The translations under genes and the position numbers were made by a program. 64,000 bases of DNA from Aurantiochytrium sp. KH105 (lineage: Eukaryota > Sar > Bigyra > Thraustochytrida > Thraustochytriidae). The stretch lies in the NCBI GenBank assembly GCA_003116975.1, contig BGKB01000049.1:186001-250000 (forward strand). The letters run 5' to 3'. The notes beneath the pieces were generated by a model, which saw only the letters and a list, made by a program, of their open reading frames with translations, did not search any database and had not been told where the DNA came from. Below, piece by piece: positions 1 through 10,448 of this stretch (within the stretch, counting starts at the first letter, position 1; every line of letters begins with the position of its first letter).

Positions 1-23
1 CCAAGCGATGCCAAAGAGCCGAA

Positions 24-1384
24 TCATGTTGTTGATACGTAAGGCACTGCGAGAAGGCTTGTCGCAAATTTGTACAGATTGCTTGTCATAACGATGAAAC
101 ACACAATGCTCACGTTTTCACGAAGACGTAAAAGACGAGGCGGGATACTCGTTACTGAGAGACCTGCCGCATAAGCGAGCATACGACGCTGCAACAGATC
201 CTGCATTGACTCTGCGAGAATCAGTATTAAGCCGCGGAGCAAACGGTCTGAGCTGAAACGTATCCTGTGAGCCATGAATCCGTAATTGCGGCACATAATA
301 CAATCTTTTCACCAAGCGCTTCATCATGTGTGTGCAAAATGAGCTTTTCATCGGAAAGCGCAGCTCGAACAGCTGCCCATTGCCGAACAAAATCAAGGCT
401 GTCAGGTTCGATTGTGATGTCTTGTGCCTTGCGACGAATAAACTGCGTCACCCTGGCGTTGGCGTAGGTGCCGCAGACCTCTGTGAGGCTCACTATGATA
501 ACAGAGAGCGCGAAGCCTCGCCAGGAGTGCATTTCGATCATTGATATTTGGCCAGCCAAGTAAAAGCTGATCTTGACGAGCAGGCTAAAAAAGCTCAGCA
601 CTAAAGAGGACGAACCCCCAGGGAATGCCCAAAGCAAAGCAAAGCTGATCATGTCAGCCACCATGACGCGGCCAGCCAAAACCGATGCTGCCGGGTATCC
701 AACGCCAACAATGAGCCACTCCTCATACCAGACGTAATCCTTGTGAATGATCAGTCCGTACACAGAAATTGTGAACATTGCAACGCCTGCGCAGACCCCA
801 ATGACGAGAGCAACAATGTGAGGCCTGGGAGAGCACAGGTTTGCCTTCTGCAGATACTGCGAGAAAAGCAGATTTGTCCATGCAGCGATACCATGGGTGA
901 TACTGAGCATGCCTACAGACAGTAACGGGTCCCAAGGAAAGCCCTTGAGAATCTGAAGAGCAACCAAAACGACATATGTTACGAGAAGCTGGGTAATGGA
1001 GAGGGCAACCTCGATCAAATGCCATCGAAAGCCATAGTATATTGTGCTGAGTGCCAAGGAAAATGTTATGAGTGCAACGCTGAAAATGATCACAGGACGA
1101 GAGCGCGAGACCTCAGGTAGCGCGGCTGTAAGAAGAAAGTGGTTCGTGACAATGCCCAGAATGGCCAACGCCATGGACGGGACTAGATACAAGGTCAAAC
1201 GTATCATATGCTGCACATCATGGCCGATTGACGTGTAAACAGGGCTCGCCGGGCGCAGCGCAATCAAGCTGTCTGAGCGGAAAGTTCGGCGGGAGTCGTC
1301 CACGGGAAGTTTCGTGCTTGACTCTTGAACGAAAGCCACTTTATCTCTCTGGGCCGGGGCCACAGTCGCGCTCTTCCAGGGCAT
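24..1384 (-). pseudogene. Multi-pass membrane protein, tandem family copy 1 (frameshifted)
   Basis: First of five tandem paralogs of a hydrophobic family I do not recognise. The first in-frame ATG is at 1384 (protein begins MPWKSATVAP). The N-terminal tail carries the family motif FRSDSLIAL, followed by about eight hydrophobic segments. The family block ISFALLWAFPGGSS lies near 600-650 and FVRQWAAVRAALSDEK near 370. The reading frame breaks between roughly 240 and 275, after GEKIVLCAAI. The conserved C-terminus (LLRGLILILAES, then QDLLQRR and RENVSIVCFIVM) continues in another frame down to a TGA at 24-26. The good match to the paralogs on both sides suggests a recent indel or a sequencing error, not long decay. 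Membrane location is inferred from hydrophobicity; function is unknown. Confidence 0.7.
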
Positions 1385-1883
1385 TGCTTCCTCGTCGACG
1401 CTGCCACGTGCGGCAGCGCCTCGACGCAAGGCGTCCAGAGGACGCCCGCGCGCTGCGCACTCGGATTTTGATTGTGTTTTTCTATTCTATAGCCAGCATC
1501 ATGGTGTCGACATGTATACCTGACCACTTACTAGGACTTGAGTCAACCGTTCGTTCAAGCCTAGCCTCGGGCCTAGAAGTTCTTGCGAATAGTATACACA
1601 TGAGAGTGGCCACCGGGTCAAGTAAAGGAAAGTCGAACTTGAATTTTAAGTTCAACATTCAAGTCCAACTTTCGTACTTGACGGCGAACTTGAACTTGAA
1701 CTTGAACTTGACTTCATCATCCCCAACGGATATATTGGGATGGGAAGGCGAGAAACAGTAGTGCGCCTGTGATACAATAGGTAGCCTTGCGTCAAAAAGC
1801 AGCTGCAGGGATCCAGAGTAACACATTGCTTCGAGGGAAGAAAGTTGTTCAAAGGTGTCGATACCTTAGTATTAGCTAGATGC
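1385..1883. other. Intergenic between family copies 1 and 2, with TTGAAC-type repeats
   Basis: No gene recognised. It holds a short hexamer array (GAACTT units, about 1685-1711) and, just before it, related scattered TTGAA/TTCAA words including a small inverted repeat (about 1635-1655). It should contain the promoter of copy 1, which reads leftward, and the 3' end of copy 2. Confidence 0.6.
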
Positions 1884-3200
1884 TCAAATGGCGATGAGAC
1901 TTTTGGAGAAGCTGTACAAATTAAAGGTCATGATAATGAAGCAAGTGATGTTGAAGTTCTCTCTTGCCCGTAGAATTCTCGGCGGGATAGTCGTCACGGT
2001 AAGATTCGCAGCGTGAGCCAGGACTCGACGCTGCATCAGATCCTGCGCAACCTCTGCAACTGCAAGTACTGATCCGCGCACGATGACCGTAAAAGTTGGC
2101 ATCGACGTGTCAAGAAGCGAAGCAACAATTGCGGCACCCAAAACGACCTTTTCGCCGATGGACTCGTCGTGCGTATGGAGGACGAGCTTTTCGTCCGAGA
2201 CAGCGGCACGCACAGCCGCCCACTGATGGATAAAATCTTGGCTTTCAGCATCAATTTTGTAGCCTTCTGCCTTGCGGCGCACAAACTGAGCCATTAGAGC
2301 ATTCGCATAGGTACCAACGACTTCTGAGATAGTAGTCACAACGACTGATAACCCAAACGCAGTCCAAGATTGTAGCTCTAACATGGACACTTGACCAGCC
2401 AAGTAAAAGCTTATTTTCACGAGAAGGCTGAAAAAGCTGAGCACTGAGGTGCACGAGCCCTCTGGAAAAGCCCAAAGCAACGCAAAGCTGATGAGATCAG
2501 CAACCAGTATTCGACCGGCAAGAACCGAAACGGCTGGATATGCAAAGCCGGTAATGAGCCACTCAATGTACCAAGGGTGATCGGCCTCTGTGATGAGACC
2601 ATACACAGCAATAGCAAACATGGCGACACCAGAGCACGATCCGACAATGATCGCAATAAGATGAGTCCGAAGTGTGCGAATGGAGATCCCATGCAGGATC
2701 TGCGTGAACAAAATATTGCTCCAAGCCGTCACGCCGTGAGTCGCGCTCATCATGGCAATTGACGTGAGAGGACTCCACGGAAAGCCTTGGGAAACCTGTA
2801 TGGCCATGAGGACCCCGCAAAAGAGCAGCATCTCTAATGCTGACATGATGACAATTACCCAAGGCAGCTGAAAGCCACGATAGAGCGTGAAAACCGAGAG
2901 CACGAAGGAGACGATGGCAAAACCGAATTTCAGCACAGGTAACGTGCGTGAATCTGAAGGCAGCGCGTTTCCAATGAGTATTGCGTTGATAACTACACCG
3001 ACGCTGCTAAATATTACAGAAGGAATGAGGCACAGTGCCCAGTGTAGAATGTGACGTAGGTCAACCAGCACATTCGGCACTTTGTTTTCCTCTGATTGTA
3101 GGGCGAGCATGCTCTCGGAGCGAAAAACTCGACTCGAAATACGAGAGCCGAGCACTAGGCCATCTTGTTCGGGTACCACCGCGGCAACGCCGTTAGCCAT
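1884..3200 (-). CDS. Multi-pass membrane protein, tandem family copy 2 (intact)
   Basis: Intact 438-residue member of the tandem family, with ATG at 3200 followed by G (good context). The soluble N-terminal tail of about 50 residues has the family features: a short hydrophobic-Pro patch (AAVVPEQD) and FRSESMLAL. Eight clear hydrophobic segments follow at roughly residues 52-345, then a polar segment with IHQWAAVRAAVSDEK and LHTHDESIGEKVVL, and two more hydrophobic stretches near the C-terminus (MQRR, then FNITCFIIMTFNLYSF). About ten membrane passes seem likely. There is no signal peptide, and I see no catalytic motif or known transporter signature. The spacing of conserved blocks is the same as in copies 1, 3 and 4, so this intact copy is the best reference for the family. 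Confidence 0.85.
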   Translation of the reverse strand: MANGVAAVVPEQDGLVLGSRISSRVFRSESMLALQSEENKVPNVLVDLRHILHWALCLIPSVIFSSVGVVINAILIGNALPSDSRTLPVLKFGFAIVSFVLSVFTLYRGFQLPWVIVIMSALEMLLFCGVLMAIQVSQGFPWSPLTSIAMMSATHGVTAWSNILFTQILHGISIRTLRTHLIAIIVGSCSGVAMFAIAVYGLITEADHPWYIEWLITGFAYPAVSVLAGRILVADLISFALLWAFPEGSCTSVLSFFSLLVKISFYLAGQVSMLELQSWTAFGLSVVVTTISEVVGTYANALMAQFVRRKAEGYKIDAESQDFIHQWAAVRAAVSDEKLVLHTHDESIGEKVVLGAAIVASLLDTSMPTFTVIVRGSVLAVAEVAQDLMQRRVLAHAANLTVTTIPPRILRARENFNITCFIIMTFNLYSFSKSLIAI

Positions 3201-3445
3201 AGTGCATCAAGGCGCTGCAAGGCGCTCGTTTGTTCTTTGCCTTCCAGCCAGACGGCTTGCCCCGGGCAACCCGGAAGCGATTCCTACTTTGCAGCGCGCA
3301 CGACTTGCAGCATGCGCGCTTATCGAAGAAAAGCTGCGCCGGACCGTGTCGTGCCTTTTTAGGTCAGGTCAAGTGATGCAATCACGCTCGGTGAACCGAC
3401 ACTTGTGACGCGGCATTGACACTGTAAGGTCAGAACGCCTAACCT

Positions 3446-3500
3446 CTTTCCTTTCCTTTCCTTTCCTTTCCTTTCCTTTCCTTTCCTTTCCTTTCCTTTC
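3446..3500. repeat. (CTTTC)n pentanucleotide array
   Basis: About eleven perfect CTTTC units, 5' of membrane family copy 2 on its antisense strand. Confidence 0.95.
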
Positions 3501-3739
3501 CATGCCTTCCTCTCTCTCCGGGAGCTGTTCGTGTCTTTTTTGGAAGGCCAAGGTGAAGGCTTCCCCACAGCGTAACGGAACGAAGCCGTGCATGCTCACA
3601 CAAGACCATCGAGCGTATACCATGCTAATACGATAATGTTCAAGTTAGTGTCGAAACGGACAGGGCAGTTTCGGTTTCTGCTCCCCTGATTGACCAAGAG
3701 AGATGGACTCATAGAGAAAGACAGGGTATTATTAATTTT

Positions 3740-5756
3740 TTTTAACACGGAGTTCGCGAGTAAAATGGACCAAAAACAGCAGGCCAATCGGCACCTAGAC
3801 CCCTTCGGCTTTGATTTTTTTTTCGAATCGGTTGGTCGATCGTTCGCCCAACGGCGAGAAACGTCGATTGCCGCACTCTTGGTCTGCAAAGTCAACTCGT
3901 TGCAAAGTTAGACCCCGGGCGCCCCGGGGCGCCCTATATCCCTATCTCAGAGAAACAAGGATATTAGTATCCTTATTACTGCTTATTCCCAATTAAATTT
4001 TAAAAGAAAAGTCTCCACCTTATTGATAGGGTTTTCAAAAAAGGTTATTTTTATTCGTATTTGCTATAAATGAGGTCGTGGAACGGTGTAGAACCACTTT
4101 TTTTCAAGCTCAAAAAGTTTTTTTTTGATGCTTGAGAAGGAGAGGGATGACCAGAAAACATCCTGGTGTGGACAATGAACGATGCCGGGTCTTCAGAAGT
4201 CGGCGAGCATATATCTGCTTATTTATGGTGAGAAATGCAGAACTAGTGGATATGCCATTTATCATGTCAAGAGTGAGGTCCATTAGGAGCTGACACGTGG
4301 ATGTGCAGTGGAACCTTGCACGTTGTGCACATTTTGCTTGCTCGCTTGTCGTTGTCACCGCACCTTGCGCACATTTGCTGTATGACTTGAAAGGAAGATC
4401 TTTTACCCAGCGAGATTGATCTGTGATTCAATGACTTGTCGAGTCTGACCTGCTGGCCATTTCATTTGTTGAAGAACTCCCGGGTCTTTCCTACGTGCTT
4501 CCATTGACAACTACTCACAATCTTATCAGCCTGCGCTTAGGTGGAATGGCCGTCTTTTGAATGTGATGAAATTGGGGAAATCTGGTCTGATTGACTGCAT
4601 GATTTCGACAAAGTTAGGGTCCGGACCGGTCACGTCCTTGACCACCTCTGATACCACTACGTTTGGTGCCGCGGCGATCGTCAAGGCGCCTAAGATTGTC
4701 AACACGAGGCTCGGCTGCTGTAGATTCGTTTGACTGACTTCTGTCTTGCTGTCTTTCAAGGCTTCCTGTATGATAGACGTTAAAATATGGCCCAGGACGT
4801 TGCAGCTTTGGCTCGTTCAACCTTCGAATAACCTGAGACTATGGCGATGGCGTGCGCTCTTGTGTGGCCTGCGAGACAAGGTGCCCCAGAGTAGAGGCCG
4901 ATGACACACAATCTCGAGTTGCCTGTGAATCAAAAGCCCCTTGCAATTCTGCTCGAGGCGCAGCATGTAGAACGCGCTGATCTTCTTGAGAAGAGACGGA
5001 TTGCACGTCCTCTCGAGTTGCCTGCGAATCGAAAAGAATGTGCGTCACTGCAGGAGACCGCGCCTCTGCACGAGACAGTGTCTCAGGAGCCGCAGACAAG
5101 GTATCAACACGTAAGGCGAGACGTCGTCGTTGTGGCGCTTGAGCGTGGTGGTTAAAGTTCGCTCGACGATGTTGAGTCGCGCGACAAGCTGCGCTTGCCG
5201 TCTCGTCGAGACTTAACCATCGTCAGCCGCTCTCAGGGGCGGGCCGAGCGCCAAAGACCCTTGCGCAGCCGCTACTGCGTCTCCTTGCCTGACACTTGGG
5301 GCGCAGCAAGTTCACCGCGCGCAGAAGGTCTGCTCGCGCTCGCGAACCGAGAAACCAAAGACCAGCGCTGTCAGCAACTAACTACTTTTACCAAAAAAGG
5401 ATAAAATTATCCCTATTTACTATGTAGAGCTAACTCCGGCGTAAAAATTTCTTTTAGTCAAAATTAAAAGGATAAAAATATGCTATTTTTGTATGGGGCT
5501 CTGAGATAGGGATATNCTTGTTCCCTATGATGCTTGCTGATGATTAGCTGCTGATTAGGTCTTTGCCGGGCCGAAGCAACTTTGCAGGGACGGCCCGCAC
5601 GCCCGCGCCCTTCCGGCCGGCGTCCTCCCCCGGGGGCGCGCGCACGCTGCCGCGGCCGCACGCCGATCGAAGCAAAGCCGGACAGGGCTGATGCCCAGAA
5701 CCCCTGGCAACAAGGAGAGGTCAGATGGCACTTTACTCGCGAACTCCGTGTTAAAA
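3740..5756. mobile_element. Possible foldback or non-autonomous element with diverged inverted arms
   Basis: A 25-bp block at 3740-3764 (ending CGGAGTTCGCGAGTAAA) is repeated exactly in inverse orientation at 5732-5756. A second block of 17 bp (core TATCCCTATCTCAGAG) at 3936-3952 is inverted at 5499-5515. A gcAAAGTT word and an AT-rich TTAAATTTTAAAAG-like stretch are also placed symmetrically. The arms would be about 220-300 bp, unequal and diverged. I see no transposase between them and could not define a target-site duplication. The element, if real, sits between two members of the tandem family. Confidence 0.4.
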
Positions 5757-5774
5757 TTTTAAAAGTAAAAGGAT

Positions 5775-7139
5775 TCACAATTCAATTTCTAGGAGACTTT
5801 GCGACATTTTCAATAAATTTAGCACCATGAGGAGCTGGCACAGAATGGAAAAGTTTTCGCCGAAGCCAAGGATACGAGGCGGAATCCCCGTCACCGTAAG
5901 CCCCGTCGTGGCCAGTAGCACGCGTCGCTGCAAGAGATCCTGGAGCATTTCGGCAATTGCAAGCAGCAAGGCGCGCGTCAACAGGATGACTTGCGAAAAC
6001 GCGTCGCTCTTAATTGTCGATTCTCCTTGCAAGACCGCTGCGATGGCCGCGCAGAGTACGATCTTCTCACCGATCAGCTCATTATGTGTGTGAAGAACGA
6101 GCTTTTCGTCAGAGACGGAAGCGCGGACTGCGACCCATTGGTGCACAAGATTCTCGCTTTTGGGATCGACACGAAAGCCTTGGGCCTTTTCATGCAACAT
6201 CCGCGTCATTTTAGCATTCCCGTAGGTCCCAACGATTTCAGCCAAGCTGGTAACGGCGATTGATAGATAGAATGCAGTTGACGAAGATAATCCGAAGAGA
6301 GCGACTTGGCCTGACAAGTAAAACCCAATCTTGACAACGAGACTAAAAAAGGTCAGAACGGAAGTCGATGATCCTTCGGGAAATGCCCAAAGCACTGCAA
6401 AGCTGATCACGTCTGCCACGAGGAAACGCCCAGCCAGAAGCGAGACCAGGGGGAACGCCACACCCGCAACAAGCCACTCTGCGTACCACGAGTACTCCCT
6501 TTGTGTGATCAAACCATATCCAATACACGCCAGCATTGCAATTGTTGCACTCGACCCTGTCACGACCGCAATGAGATGAACCTTGACGGAAAGAAATCGG
6601 GCGCCGCTTAAAACTTGCATGACCACCATGTTGAACCAGGTTAGTGTCCCATGCGTCAGGCTGATGGCGACCATTGACGTGACTGTCTCCCAAGGGAAAC
6701 GAAAGCGCGCCATCAACGCAAGGAGTCCGCCAAAGAATCCAAACGTGGCGAATGAAGAGAAAAGCACCTCAAGTTTAGTGAAGCGAAGTCCTCGCTGCAT
6801 GATTCCGATCGATGCGAAAAAAAGCGTCAGACCGACGAAAACTCTCGCGATGACCATAAATCTGGGCGAATCTGGGGGAATAGCCTTTTCGAAAAAGAGT
6901 GCGTTCAGTGAAACGCTCACGACAACCCAGATCATTGACGGGATGAGATGCATGGTCCAAAGCAGAATGTGCTTTAGCTCCTCGAGAGGAGTAATCCGAC
7001 ACTCATTCTCAGAGCTCAGTGCCACCAAGCTCTCTGAGCGAAACTCGCGTCTTTCAGACTTTCGTAACGATAGAACGCAGTCTTCTGGTACAGGTGCCAC
7101 CTGCACTTTGGTGCGTTCTTCGTCCTGGCGCTCAAGCAT
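5775..7139 (-). CDS. Multi-pass membrane protein, tandem family copy 3 (intact)
   Basis: Intact 454-residue member. The first in-frame ATG is at 7139 (MLERQDEERTKVQVAPVPED). The tail has VQVAPVPED and then FRSESLVAL. About eight hydrophobic segments follow, then ISFAVLWAFPEGSS and LTFFSLVVKIGFYLSGQ, then VHQWVAVRASVSDEK with LHTHNELIGEKIVL, and a hydrophobic C-terminus ending LLEIEL. Copies 3 and 4 resemble each other most closely (shared MQRGL, THNELxGEK, LLATxGLTVTGIPPRIL), which points to a local duplication younger than the split from copies 1 and 2. The stop codon lies 19 bp from the inverted repeat at 5732-5756. Function unknown. Confidence 0.85.
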   Translation of the reverse strand: MLERQDEERTKVQVAPVPEDCVLSLRKSERREFRSESLVALSSENECRITPLEELKHILLWTMHLIPSMIWVVVSVSLNALFFEKAIPPDSPRFMVIARVFVGLTLFFASIGIMQRGLRFTKLEVLFSSFATFGFFGGLLALMARFRFPWETVTSMVAISLTHGTLTWFNMVVMQVLSGARFLSVKVHLIAVVTGSSATIAMLACIGYGLITQREYSWYAEWLVAGVAFPLVSLLAGRFLVADVISFAVLWAFPEGSSTSVLTFFSLVVKIGFYLSGQVALFGLSSSTAFYLSIAVTSLAEIVGTYGNAKMTRMLHEKAQGFRVDPKSENLVHQWVAVRASVSDEKLVLHTHNELIGEKIVLCAAIAAVLQGESTIKSDAFSQVILLTRALLLAIAEMLQDLLQRRVLLATTGLTVTGIPPRILGFGENFSILCQLLMVLNLLKMSQSLLEIEL

Positions 7140-8182
7140 GCTTTGGCCGCTCCGCCTGGGCGACCGCCCTGAGTATGGTGGCACGGTTCTGACTCTGTCC
7201 AGTTTGCTTTGGCTTGCTTGCTTTGAAGGCGTTGCGCGCTACATGATACAGCAGCAGCAGTGGAGTGCCACCCACACCAGCTTCTTCCGTTTCATGAGCT
7301 GGCGCTGCAAGAGTGGAAAATGCACTTCAAGAGTCGTTCTATAATACTTTTTTTTTGGCTGCTGCTTCTATTCGTTGAAGTAGCATCGCGGCGCCGCGGG
7401 CCGAGCCGTGGGGCGGCGGCTGTGTAGGAGAGCAGTCTAGTCTGCCAGGAAGAGGCAGTGCGGCACTGGGCAGGTCGAGGCGACGCTTTTCAATGCAGTG
7501 CCGTTGGACCTCGTGAGACAGCCTAGGGCCCGGGATCTAGGCCCACTTGGCTACTAGGCCTCCTCAAACCTACGTGCGACCGCGGTCACGTGCTGCACGC
7601 ACACAAAAAAGCCAAGCCTGGGACGGTGGAGACGAAGTCGCGCTTGGTGCGTTTGATGGCAGAGACGCCGAAGTATGGTCAATCGCGAGGGTCGGGTGTG
7701 CGCCGGCGCCTCTCCAAAGCGTAATTGCAAGCGCGCTTAAGCCCACCGCAAACTTGGGAGAAGGGGGCGGCGGAGCGTCGGCAATCTCTGGACATCTCTT
7801 GCGCGTAAATCCTCCACCTGGTAGGGCCCACGCGAAGCTGACACGGAGAGGGTTTTCGCATGTTGCGTAGCGATCGCTCGTCCATGTCGATCAAGAACCC
7901 GATAATCGACGTCTGGATTCTTGCAGGTCAGCCAACGGGAAGCAACAAAATCGAGCAAAAGTTGAAAGCTGGTAGCGGACAGATTTCGCTACGCAAACAT
8001 CAACTCGAGTTTCTGAGGTGCTGAATTGTCTCGTGGACTTCGTGACTTTTCCTAATTCTTCATAAGATAGCTTGCCCTTGGCGGCCCCGAGCAGCGCCTC
8101 ACTGTCAGTCCATTGCTCGTGCGAGAGTTTCTCTGCCATCGTCTTGCGTCCCTTTCCCAGCTTGCTAATGCCACAGTGAAAA
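7140..8182. other. Intergenic between family copies 3 and 4
   Basis: No recognised gene. It should contain the copy 3 promoter (just right of 7139) and the copy 4 3' end. A GC-richer stretch lies at about 7380-7560. A minus ORF at 7891-8190 overlaps the end of copy 4 and has no recognisable content. Confidence 0.5.
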
Positions 8183-9557
8183 CTATTCATTAATCTCGAG
8201 GAGGCTTTGCGACGTCTTCAGTAGATTCAGCGTCATTAGAAGCTGGCACGAAATGCAAAAGTTCTCGCTCAAGCTAAGAATACGTGGCGGGATTCCCGTC
8301 ACCGTGAGTCCTGCCGTGGCTAGCAGCACGCGACGTTGCAAGAAATCCTGAAGTATCTCGGCAAGTGCAAGAAGCAAGCCGCGCGATAGTAGATCACCTG
8401 CCGAGGTGGCCTCGCCTTGCAAGGTTGCCTCACTCTGTAGGATTGCCGCAATGGCCGCGCAGAGTACGACTTTCTCCCCGACGAGCTCATTGTGCGTGTG
8501 AAGAACGAGCTTCTCGTCCGAGACAGCAGCACGGACAGCGACCCATTGTCGCACAAAGTTCTGACTCTCGCCGTCGATTTCAAAGCTTTGTGCTTTGCGA
8601 TGTAGCATTCGAGTCATTTTGGCATTTACGTAGGTCCCAATGATCTCAGAAAAGCTTGTGGCTACGATCGACAGTAAGAAAGCTGTCCACGAGCGCAAGC
8701 CGAGCAAAGCGACTTGACCGGGCAAGTAAAATGCAATCTTGACCACGAGACTAAAGAAAGTGAGAACGGACGTCGATGACCCCTCGGGGAATGCCCACAA
8801 GAGCGCAAAAGCTGATCACATCCGCCACGAGGAGACGTCCAGCAAGGAGAGAAACCAGAGGAAACGCTACGCCTGCAATGAGCCATTCAGCATGCCAAGA
8901 GTAGTCCCTTTGTGTGATCAAGCCGTATCCAATGCATGCGAGCAATGCGATTGCCGCGCTCCCGCCGGTCACGAGCGCAACAATGTGAACCTTTATTGAA
9001 AAAAAACGGGCGCCGTTCATTATCTGCAAGATGGCCAAATTTAACCACGAGGCAGCGCCGTACGAGGCGCTAATTGCAATCATCGTTGACAAAGTGTCCC
9101 AAGGAAAGCCATAATGCACGCCTAATGCTATCAAACCGCCGAAGCACCCGTACGTGACGAAAGAGGATAGAAGCACCTCAAGTCTGGTAAAGTCGAGCCC
9201 TCGCTGCATGACACCGATCGAGACAAAGAAGATCGCAAAGGAGACGCATACTCTGTAGATGGTTGCTTGTCTGGGTGCATCGCTGGATATGATTTTTCCA
9301 GAGAAGAGCGTGTCTATTGAAACGCTCAAGACAACCCAGAGCATTGACGGAATAAGATGCAAAATCCAGAGAAAAACTTGCTTCAGCTCTTCTCGTAGAA
9401 GAACATGGTTTACATTTTCCGACTTCAGCGCAATCAAACTCGAGGAGCGAAAGTTGCGTCGCTTAGGCTTATTCATGATAACTTGGTCTGAACTTTCGTC
9501 CATAGTCTCTGGTGCGATCTGCACGCTAGAGCAAGCTTGATGACGCCATGCCTGCAT
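8183..9557 (-). pseudogene. Multi-pass membrane protein, tandem family copy 4 (single-base frameshift)
   Basis: The ATG at 9557 starts MQAWRHQACSSVQIAPETMD, followed by FRSSSLIAL and the usual membrane segments. At ISF the frame is lost: the + strand has AAAA at 8807-8810 where copies 1, 2 and 3 all have AAA at the equivalent place (GCAAAGCTGAT). Removing one A would restore ISF-AL-LWAFPEGSS, after which the frame stays open to the stop at 8183-8185 with full family similarity. A single lesion in a homopolymer could be a sequencing or assembly error or a fresh mutation, and I cannot tell which. Nearest relative is copy 3. Confidence 0.75.
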
Positions 9558-10448
9558 GCTCTGGTTGCACCGGCCCACGAGCTCTAGCTTTTCGAGAACA
9601 ACCACAAGGATGACGACGAGGACGACCACGCGGACGCCGAGGCCAACGAGGTTAAAGACCCTTCTGTTCCGTCGATCCGAGGTTTTGGTCTCGCCATTCT
9701 ACTTTTCGTTCTCTCCCGGGTTCTCTCCCGGGTTCTCTCCCGGAGACTCTCAGGATCGCTTATACCACGTTTCTCAAGAAAGATCCGTTATATGGCCCGC
9801 AGAACTTCACATGAAGCTCCTACAAAATAATTGTCCAGGTCTCGCTCTCTGAGCCTCAAGTTGTCCGGGCATCTCCCTAGCATGTGCAAGCGGCGTCAAG
9901 TGTTGTTCACAGACAGGGCCCTTGGGCTGTGTGATTGTACTCGCAAAAACGAAGGAGAATTAGAAAAAGAAGAAAAAGGAGAAAAAGAAGAAGGCCAGCT
10001 GCCACTGCTTATACGCGAAACTTGAAACTTAAATTTTGCTTTTGAGACGTCTTCAATCAATCAGGTGCTGTTACCCTTGAAAACTCACGTGATGACTTGA
10101 CGTTCGTCTCTGGACTCAAACTGAGAGAGCTCACTTTTTTTTTTCTATTTTGAAAAGGAACAGTCCTTCGTAATCTGCTTTATAATGAGGGGATTTTTCT
10201 TTTGCGAATAACGCAGGGTTCTGCACTGCACAGCACAGCACAGCAGAGCACGACGCAACAATGCTCCCTGCTAGGGGCACTATTGAATCAATTTTAAAAA
10301 ATAACGTCTCCTTTACTGAGTCCAAATTGTTTGGCCCTGGACGCCAGTCCTGGCGTGGAGAGAAGTCACATCGAGCACGCCATTGCGAGATCCGCAATAC
10401 TTTTGGAAAAGCATCTCTATCTACAATCTTTATGTGCGAATTGAATCC
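9558..10448. other. Intergenic between family copies 4 and 5
   Basis: No gene recognised. It contains three 12-bp units of TTCTCTCCCGGG type at 9709-9744, a purine-rich GAA/AAAG tract at about 9950-9993, and a CAGCA-type run near 10220-10245. Confidence 0.6.

Larger units (their letters stand above)
3201..5774. other. Intergenic between family copies 2 and 3
   Basis: No confident gene in 2.6 kb. It is AT-richer than most of the window at 3.7-4.1 and 5.4-5.5 kb, with a GC-rich island near 5.58-5.68 kb and one ambiguous base (N at 5516). It contains the pentamer array at 3446-3500 and the inverted-repeat pair described as a possible foldback element. A short internal direct repeat (TCGAGTTGCCTG, at about 4913 and 5014) makes small minus-strand ORFs look repetitive. 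A 77-residue minus ORF at 4526-4759 reads somewhat like protein, but I cannot assign it. Confidence 0.5.

Noticed and set aside
7891..8190. 99-residue minus-strand frame just after family copy 4
   Set aside because: It overlaps the end of copy 4 in another frame and shows no conservation with any paralog.
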